This document shows positions 1 to 8,400 of a stretch of 24,078 bases of DNA, in pieces. The notes below the pieces were generated by a model that saw only the letters and a program-made list of their open reading frames with translations, was not told the DNA's origin and ran no database searches. The stretch lies in contig UZAE01012407.1 in assembly GCA_900617975.1 (NCBI GenBank), positions 18,755 through 42,832 on the forward strand, given 5' to 3'. Position numbers and translations under genes: made by a program. The DNA is from Rodentolepis nana. Lineage: Eukaryota > Platyhelminthes > Cestoda > Cyclophyllidea > Hymenolepididae. How positions within the stretch are numbered: the first letter of the stretch is position 1; each line of letters begins with the position of its first letter.

Positions 1-318
1 TCTAACATGAAATTTAATAGCTTTATTTGTCTCCGTATCTCATTTTAGTAAGGATGAATGTTTCCTTTGAGGTAGTCAATTTCATATTTTAGAATGACCT
101 CAAACAACTTGACCACAATGTGGTACTCGTAACTTGGAAATTTGGCCTTTTATTGCATACCAAAACGCTACTGCTTGTGCGCACTTTCAAGTATGTTTGA
201 TTAATATTGAGAAGGAGGATTCCTCTTGACCATTGACAAGAAATAAAAGATTGGAAATTTTAATAATCTTAGCGGAATTCGCATTTGTGATTACTATTTT
301 AGTTTGCTCAACTATTTG
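1..318. other. Unassigned AT-rich sequence left of the retroposon
   Basis: No coding similarity, RNA gene or clear repeat is visible here. An open frame that begins near 233 runs into the retroposon at 331 and on into the mariner terminal repeat, so it is not a gene. The last 12 bases of the next stretch (319-330) are the left copy of a target-site duplication. Confidence 0.6.
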
Positions 319-330
319 TATGGCTAACAT
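319..330. repeat. Target-site duplication, left copy (retroposon copy 1)
   Basis: TATGGCTAACAT is repeated exactly at 1938-1949 and brackets the SINE-like element. Confidence 0.85.
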
Positions 331-419
331 ATATTTATTTCAAATGGCAGGCGTTTTGATAGCTATCATTAACCATTTAGCTAACTTCGGGCTTCACAGA
401 GGGAAGGTTCATCAAAGTA

Positions 420-1711
420 TTGGGTGGGCAACTAAGTCATTCCCGTTTTTGTTGACAGATTCACTCTATACTTTCTTTTGTTTTGTTAACGTGGCCAGAC
501 CATCTAACCTATATTTTTTTCTTACTGTATGGGCTTCTAGGTTAATTAGTAAAAAATTTTTTTGTTTAGTTCTTTAGTTTTGTTTTTATCCCAATTTAAA
601 AATGAAAGAACAGGACGTGCACTTCCGACACATTTTATTGTATTACTTCCGAAAAGGCAAGAACGCATCGCAAGCACAAAAGAAGTTATGTGCCGTATAT
701 GGAGATGAAGCCTTAAAAGAAGGGCAGTGTCGAAATTGGTTTGAAAGATTTCGTTCCGGTGATTTTTCACTGAAAAATTCACAACGATCTGGCCGCCCAG
801 TCGAAGTGGATGGAACCCATATCAAGGCCATTATCGATTCAAATCGTCACAGCACAACACGAGATATTGCAGAGAAGCTCAATGTGTCGCATACATGCAT
901 TGAAAAAAAAATTAAAAACCCTTGGTTATGTCAAGAAACTTGATTTATGGATCCCTCACCAGTTAAAGGAAATTCATTTGACGCAACGGATTAGCATCTG
1001 TGATTCGCCGCTACTGAAACGCAATGAGAATGATCTATTTCTGAAGAACCTAGTTACTGGCGACGAAAAGTGGGTAGTTTATAACAAGGTTACTCGCAAG
1101 AGATCATGGGTGAAGCAAGATCAACCAGCCCAAACAGTATCAAAAGCAGAGATTCACCAAAAAAGATTATGCTGTCAGTCTGGTGGGATCACAAAGGAAT
1201 TTTGTATTTTGAACTCATGCCGCAGAACCAAACGATAAATTCAAATGTGTATGTTGAACAACTCGAAAAACTGAAGGATGCAATTGAAGATAAGCGGCCG
1301 GCATTATCAAATCGGAAGGGTGTTGTTTTCCATCATGATAACGCAAGGCCCCACACATCTTTGGTTACTCGGCGAAAATTATTGGAACTGGGTTGGGATG
1401 TTTTGTCACTCACACCCACCATATAGCCCTGACCTTGCGCCTTCGGATTACCATTTGTTTCGTTCCATACAAAACTCTTTAAATGGTAAAATTTGTAACA
1501 ACGCGGATGATGTCGGATCACACCTAATTCAATTTTTTAATAGCAAAGACCAGACATTTTACGAACGGGGAAGTTTTACTCTGCCAGAACGATGGAAAAA
1601 GGTCATCGACAAGAACGGCCAATATATAATTGAATAAAGTTATATTTTTAAACAAAAATTCCGAATTTGCCTTCTTATTTGAAATTGGCAATGACTTAGT
1701 TGCCCACCCAA
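420..1711 (+). mobile_element. Mariner (Tc1/mariner superfamily) transposon, 1292 bp
   Basis: The inverted ends are identical over 22 bp (420-441 against 1690-1711), begin TTGGGTGGGCAACTAAG, and continue with mismatches for about 8 more bases. A TA dinucleotide lies directly outside each end (418-419 and 1712-1713), the target duplication of this superfamily. The length and the single internal transposase frame fit a mariner. It lies inside the SINE-like element 331-1937, so it inserted later. The related copy at 9491-9901 has no mariner at the matching place (near 9670), which serves as an empty site. Confidence 0.93.
602..1637 (+). pseudogene. Mariner transposase pseudogene (three frame changes)
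   Basis: The translation is clearly mariner transposase: an N-terminal helix-turn-helix DNA-binding region (602 to about 900), then the DDD catalytic domain. The first Asp is in TGDEKW (codon 1062-1064), the second in HHDNARPH (1337-1339), and the third in LAPSDYHLF (1446-1448), as in the DD34D family. The frame changes three times: near 901-910 in a run of A, near 1158-1165 in another A run, and near 1405-1420 just before the conserved PPYSPDLAP block. The full-length protein therefore cannot be made from this copy. All three Asp codons survive, so decay seems to be by small indels rather than loss of the active site. It resembles the mariners common in arthropods and other invertebrates; I cannot assign a subfamily firmly. 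Confidence 0.92.
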
Positions 1712-1937
1712 TAGAAGAAGTGGAGGGGTGGGGAACAGAAGAGCGATTCACAGATGTAAAAGAGGCAGACACAAAGGTAGAGAAAAAGGCAAGATGAGTA
1801 CTGTGGAAGGGATCGAATATGGCAAGCAGTCGGGCCATGGTAGTTTGAAGTCAGAAGTCAACTTCCGATTAATAGACTTTCTTGCCGTATGAGTATACGT
1901 TGCCCAGGGTGCCCAGGTAAGTCTATCGCACACCTCC

Positions 1938-1949
1938 TATGGCTAACAT
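1938..1949. repeat. Target-site duplication, right copy (retroposon copy 1)
   Basis: This is an exact copy of the 12 bases at 319-330. Confidence 0.85.
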
Positions 1950-3714
1950 TTAGTCATATGGTTGAAAATTGGGCAACCAATCAATTTCTCTTATTCACTT
2001 CGTGCTATGCTAAAGTTTTCTTTGATAAAATGGATTGAAGTTTCGTTTAATTGCTTTGATGAGTATTTGCTCATGATTTCTCAAAAAAATTTACTTCATT
2101 TTTACCGATTTTATTTCTTTTTTTGTGTAAATTACACTTTGATATTAGTTGACCTATTTTAATATAAGCAATAAGAGTAGTTAGATTGCGACAATGGTGG
2201 ATTTCAAACTGTCTCTGCTCTTTGAAATTAAAATCATACTTGATTTTTCTAGATGCGTGAACTTTTGCTTGCGGCTCCGCAGGAGAAGAAGAGTACATCA
2301 TCAAGACCATCACTCACCTTTGACCAATATTCTTTTCAGAGCTTACTTAAACATCTTCAAGAGCTTGACATTATTTTCACTCTCGCGTCATACATATTTT
2401 TACAATTTCAGACAGTATCTATGACGCGAAAACTCTGTTCACTTCTATTAATAGCCTCGGTCTATGTAAAAGTCATCACTTTTAATAATTAATGCAGACA
2501 ATTTCAAGCACACGAACAAAGACGTTTAATTAAAAGTGCACAACCTGGAAAAAAAGGTAAGAGTTGACAGCAGAAGGCTCATCCGCGCCTTGTCAGTGGA
2601 TTTTTTCTCAACATGAGTCACAGTGCAAGCTGCGACACTCGATTTTAGTAATTTCAACTGAAAAAAACGAAACCCTATAGCTAGCTCACTGCGCGTTGTC
2701 AAACCATGCAAGTCTACGAGAATGAGGTAGGTTTGAAGGCGGTAGGTTGCGTGTCAAAAGATTCCAGCAACGCTCCCAGTGCTACGATATTTTTTACTTC
2801 GTAAGATTTAACGAGATCAAAGCATTGTCTCCAATTGGTAAATAGAAAACCGGAAAATAGTGATCTTTGATTGGTTCAAATTCAGAATAATTCTCGACCT
2901 CCAATGACTGTAAAGAGAGGAAAATCTTTGAAATTTTCTAACTGATGGATTTGTATGCTCGCCTCTTGATAGAAAAGATTGGCATTGCCTTATATTTCAA
3001 GATTTGGCATAAAATTACATTGAGGCACACAGCAAAGTTTTTAACTCGAGAAATCAACTCAACTCGATCTCTACGGTTAACATTGGGTAGTTCTACACAT
3101 CGAATTCCTCAAGATTTCTTAGTAAATTCCTGAAAGACCTTGCAGCACTTGAGATAAATACACGACCTTGATATATTTTTCCCATAATGGCCATGGAGAC
3201 AGACTATAGATAGTCTACATGACCTCAACGCAATAGAACTAATTCATTTGGGAACTTTCATAATAACCAGCAGCAAATCAAGTCCAAATACAGTTTTGCG
3301 AAGTTTCAAGCAAATATCTATCCCTTTCAAGCGAGGTACTTGGGGACAAATCCACTATTGACAATTTTGGCAGACTTAGTAAGTGTTTCAACCTTATTGT
3401 ATCGTAGTATTGTTTAGATCGTTTTACCAATTATAAGCCTCCGAAAATCAATGAATTTGGTGTTACCTCCACGACCAAACGTAATATCGCTGTTTGCTCA
3501 AAGTTACCCGAACCTAACGCAACTGCTCTACTTAAATATTATCAGTAGGAAAATAAGAAATTGGAAAGTATGTAAATGCATCCGTTCACTGGTAATTACA
3601 AGCCACATTTAATAAATTTAAAACAAAATAAAACTTGTGCACAGGTTGGTAAAATAGCCGAATAAACGGATAAAACAGAGTGGAGAGTGTCGGATGATCC
3701 AAATGCTGCCATTA
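1950..3714. other. Intergenic region with one unexplained open stretch
   Basis: This separates the retroposon from the 3' end of the condensin gene. An open plus-strand stretch at 2253-2492 has protein-like composition but no family I recognise (see findings). A short near-palindrome, AGACTAT-AG-ATAGTCT, sits at 3201-3216. The last ~110 bases belong to the 3' UTR of the condensin gene. Nothing else is recognisable. Confidence 0.5.
3608..3613 (-). terminator. Candidate poly(A) signal of the condensin gene (ATTAAA)
   Basis: On the minus strand this reads ATTAAA, the commonest variant hexamer, about 100 nt after the NCAPD2 stop codon. No AATAAA is seen closer on that strand. Inferred from motif and position only. 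Confidence 0.4.
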
Positions 3715-5493
3715 TTAATCTTCATCTTCGTCTATCAAATTTGCCCGTGAATATGTAGGTTGATCTTCATCTTCTTCATCTGACGAAAAGATAGCACGAT
3801 GATTTTTAGTTCTAGGCCTAGCTGCTGATGCAAGAGGAGGACCAGCTCGACTCCGTGTTTTGCGAGGACTAGCGGTATTAACCTCGTCATCCTCGTCATC
3901 GCCACGAGCTCGATTTCGAGCCTTCCGGGGGGATAAGAGGCCACCACCAGCGGCTGTTCGACGTCTCTTTGAAGAGGCCTTCTTGGCCATCACTTCGGCA
4001 CGCCGTAAAGCTTCCTCATCTGCAACACCTTTTTGATGAAACTAAAGCAGAAAAAAGGAAAATTAATGCACAAAAAATACTTTCGTATCTCCACTTCTAT
4101 GAAGCATTGCGTGGTGCGAAAATTCGGCACGTATGTGCCGAATTTCATTAAATAACACCGTCTAATTAGCTCAGTCAACGCGAAATCAAAAGCGGAAATC
4201 GACAATCGATAACCCACCGTTGTGCTACCATATCTTGGGGAAGGGGAGGGGGGGGGGCATGGGGGAAACTGTAATGACATCCAGTTTACTCGGGCATTCA
4301 AACGCAAAAATACGTTTCCATAAAGAAGGTTGAAATTTACGTGAAATTAAAAAAAAATAATGGTGAGAAGAGTATGGAGAGCAAATCCATTCAATCTCAC
4401 TGTATGGGCCAATAAGATTAGAGAATTAAAATTCTGAAGTTCACCTCTTCAATCTTTGCCTCTAGCTCTTCAATTTGAGGAAGAATCTCTGCCTTAGTGT
4501 TCTTCTTTGCGTTGGTGAGTATTTCAACAAACGATGCATGTACATCGGGAATCGAGAGTTGTTGCGCGAAGATAGGCAAGTTCTCCTGCAAAGTTCTGAT
4601 CATTCGTTCATTAAATGACATCACACGAAGACAGTAGGCCAGGTCACGCCATTGTTTCTCAGTTCTAAAGGAATAGAGTTGATTAGTGAAAACCTCTTCA
4701 ATAAAAATTGTGCCGACATTTTGACACGAATATTCCATTTATTTTGCTTGCAACCTGTGAGTCACTTCTACTCCACTTTAGACTCGACGCCAGAGACACC
4801 CATGCACCCTCAAAAGATGAACCCCATCAAATACGGGATACTCGACCCGGTCAACACGCTGAGTCAATCTGACATAACTAGTCGACCGTGTGCGGTTGAC
4901 TGACTCATTTACCTCAAATTCCAAGGTTATATGCAGTTTCTCGGAGAACAAAAGCATTGTACAAACAGATTCCCGTTCTCCCTTTCTCCCTCCTCCCCCC
5001 CCCCCCCCACTCTCAAATATTTTCCAATAAACTCTGTTCACAATTTTATTGCCTTCTTTCCATTGTTGTGTGGTGAAAATGGAGAGAAGTTAGGAGTGTG
5101 ACATCAGCCAGCTAGGACATGAGAAGACTACAAAATTGCGACTTACTGAGTCACTCTGAATCGAGAGCAAATTTTCTCAACAAGGGTTTCACAAAGTCGT
5201 TCCTTCTCAATCAGCGGAAATAGGAAACTAAAAAAGGTGAAATTAGATTAAGGCAACTCACACGAGGATGAAATTTAACTGTAACAGAGATTTACTCACT
5301 TAACAATCAGTCTGAACTTGTCCTCATCAACACCGACTTCAGGATCACTAAGTCGGCTAATTATATCGGGCATGACATTGTACAGCGCATTGCCCTTTTG
5401 AGCCAATTCGCGGAAGAATAACCGCGAGAGTTGTTTCAATCGATCATTTTGGTCAACTAAGCACACTGTCATCTCGCTGATTTGACCTTTGAC
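3715..5493 (-). other. NCAPD2: NCAPD2 exons 20-23: Cnd1 end and acidic/basic tail
   Basis: Exon 20 (VKGQISEMTVCLVD, SRLFFRELAQKGNALYN, MPDIISRLSDPEVGVDED), exon 21 (ETLVEKICSRFR) and exon 22 (TEKQWRDLAYCLRVMSFNER) complete the conserved Cnd1 region. Exon 23 is a poorly conserved tail: a basic stretch (AKKASSKRRR), two SPRK motifs at 3933-3922 and 3870-3859, then SSDEEDED and the final DEDED. This layout parallels the CDK-phosphorylated tail of vertebrate CAP-D2. The intron 4665-5146 holds a 14-base C run (4995-5008) and the intron 4042-4444 a 10-base G run (4248-4257). Confidence 0.9.
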
Positions 5494-8400
5494 CTAAGGA
5501 GGATAGAAGCCAAATATTGAGGAAACCTTCCGGTGATTAAAGAATAACAAGAGAAACATTTAATGGCTAATCTTAACCAAAACCTGAAACCTATGAGCAC
5601 TTACTCAACCCACATTAAAATCCCAAAATCTACCTAATAAAACATAAACCATCACTATAAATATGTGCTTAGGGGAATATTTCAAAAGGAAAACAAAAAT
5701 TTAGTACAAAAAGCCTTAAGGAGTCTAACTGAAGTTTGTACGAACAATCGAGAATATTGAAAATCGTGGATGCACAGAGGGAAATACGTTGAGTAACTTT
5801 TTAGTATGTGCGAATTTCGTACTTACTTTCACCATGTCATTGAGAATGAGATGACTGAGGGTATTCAACGCGTTTATTCGAACTTTGGCGGAGTCGTCAC
5901 GAAGACGAGCGTAAAGATTGGGCGTCCACGGTTCTATGAGATTTGGGAAACGCCGAGCAAGATCACCTAGACCGACAATCAAATTAGCGCGAACCACCTC
6001 GGAGGGACTACGTTCAGCCAAAGTGAAGAGTAGCTGCAGGTTCTGCTCGCAAATAGTACTGCTCACCAACATGAATTTTACCAGTGAGAGTGAGGCAGCA
6101 GCCTAGAAAAGAATGACCTACAAGTGAATCCACTTCATAAAAGCCTAAAGGAGAGAAATTGCACCCCCGCTCATATAGAATTCTTAGTAAACTTAGTTAA
6201 GCCGATTTGAGGATAGCCAATAGAACTTCCCACTTCTCTTTTATTCAAATGGAGCCTTGCGGTACTGGCATGAAGGATATGCGTCGCAATGAAAGTGATG
6301 CAGGACAAACAACTGCTTCAACCTTTGTACATTAGTTGCAATTCTCTTACCTGTTTTAGACACTTGTCCATAGGCTGGAAATTATGAGACTCAGTGTTAT
6401 ATATATATATACCACACGACTAATTAGGAGACTGCCAATAACTAGACATTAACACCATTCTGTCTACTACACAACTCATTTCGCAGACAGTCAAAATGCT
6501 AGAAGGGTGATGGCTCAATGACTTTAGCAATGTGGCATAGGTGATATTTAATTTGCAAACGTAAACTAGACGTGGCATTTCTATTGAAGTTTCTCTTACT
6601 GGCAACTCTCATCACAGATAACAGATTCGAAAACGGCTAGAAACAAAGAGGACACAGCATCTTCATTGCTCACTAATCAAAAATTCGATGATGAAACAGA
6701 ATAAGAAATCACCCCAGAAAATAGCTTTAAGTGTCAATAAGCAAGTAGAAAATGGAACTTCAAAAAGAAGTCCTATGCCTGATAAATATCATCGGCAAGC
6801 AGTATTAAGCGTTATCGCATTACAACACTAATACAAGGTCAATTCAATTAGGTGCTGCAGCCTTTCAGTGAGAGAAGTGTAAAAAGCTATAAAGTAAGAC
6901 AATTATACTTTAAGTTTTCACAAACATACTGAAGGTAATTGAATTTATGTCAAAGAACCCACCTGAAGATCATGGTCAGAGTACCGACTGCGGTAAGTGC
7001 AGACATGCACAACAATCGGCAAGAGGCGGGTGAGAAGATGACCGGGATCCAGAACAACTTCGCTGTTAAGGACGTTCCGAACGTAGTCAGCTTCCGCGTC
7101 ATCTGCAACAGCGCCTAGCAACGCTGCTTCCTCCTCCGCAGTGCTCGTGTTTCCACCGACCCCACTCATTTCGGTCAAACGCGACATCTCCAAGGTAGTA
7201 TTCTTGAAAAGGAAAATTCAAACAAATAATAACTACTTACGACTCACCAGTAGAATTAATTTTACGACAGGAAAAAACACTTGACGAGAAATAACCAAAT
7301 GCACTCAACTTACCACGCTGACATTCTAAGGGAGAAAAAAGGGACACATGACAAGATTATGATACAACAGATAGTACTTAATGAACGCTAGCACAAATTC
7401 AAGAACTTACATTTCTTGCAGAGGCTCTTTGGACTTTAGCATGGCGTTTTTTAGCATTCTTGTTCTCTTCTTGTAAAGCTTCTCGGCGTTTGAGTTCATT
7501 GAGAACAGAGAACTCTAAGTGAACCAAAATTTTCAGGGCTATATGACCAGCCAAAGCAATGAACCTGGCCAGGATGAAGGAGGGAACCGTGGAGAGCGTA
7601 GAAGTCTGTAATATAGAGTAAAAATAGAAAAGGCAAAACGAATATCATGAGACCATCGAAAACCACCAAAACCTAGCAACAACTGTCGTAACTACGATTA
7701 GCTACGCATATTATAGAGACACGTAAGACAAAAAAACTTCACCATACCTACTTCCTAAAGCTAAGCACAGAGAGAGAGATTCGGTTGAGGTTAATGGATG
7801 ATACTTTTAATGGGGAAACAATAGGAACCATAGGCGAATGAGTCAACCTCGATAGACGGGAACACCACACATTAATGCCATAATCAACTTTTTTCGGAGG
7901 CATTTCCCGTGTATATTCGGTAAAACATTTAAATATAACTAAGTTTTCAACAAACTATAATACAAAACTGCAATAATAAGACGACAATATAATGACAATG
8001 AGTCTTTCGAATTGTTGCTTTATAATGAGAATTTCAGTTCAACAATATTTAATGCATTATATTGACTTTATGTCTATGTTGACAATTGTGCAGCTGGCAC
8101 ACTTCCAATTAAAGTTCAACTTAAACAAAATTAATTTCTGTCTAATTATAATTAATTGACTCTTTCCACTGTTTGCTATTTACAACTATTTCTCATAAAT
8201 GTACTTAGTAGCGTTCAACCCTATTCACCTTAACAAGACTTTCCATTCGAAATCAAACTCCACTAAGCTACTTGAATTAGATCGGCGAGAGAAATCGATC
8301 GATCAATAAGACCAAAGCTAATAAATGAAAAAAAGCGTAACAAACCTGTGATGAAGGTGGCTGTGTAGTTTCAACATTTTCATCTACTTCGATCCCTTTA

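Larger units (their letters stand above)
331..1937 (-). mobile_element. SINE-like retroposon, copy 1 (split by mariner)
   Basis: The element is flanked by a perfect 12-bp direct repeat (TATGGCTAACAT) at 319-330 and 1938-1949, which is a target-site duplication of retroposon type. Without the mariner inserted in it, the element is about 313 bp. It reads on the minus strand: the tail is the T/A-rich end at 331-340 and the 5' end is near 1937. Its internal sequence matches copy 2 at 9491-9901 along nearly the whole length, for example the blocks around CAAATGGCAG, CTTCGGGCTTCACAGA, CACAAAGGTAGAGAAAAA and TTGCCCAGGGTGC. No protein is encoded. It is called SINE-like rather than LINE because of its length, its consistent ends and its lack of coding. 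The family is not one I recognise. Confidence 0.8.

Noticed and set aside
3201..3216. 16-nt near-palindrome AGACTAT-AG-ATAGTCT in the left intergenic region
   Set aside because: Too short and isolated to call a regulatory site or element end.
4748..4915. TGAGTCA / TGACTCA repeats near 4860-4908 as a regulatory palindrome or element terminus
   Set aside because: The paired stem is only about 7 bp, has no flanking duplication and lies inside an intron; chance is the simpler explanation.
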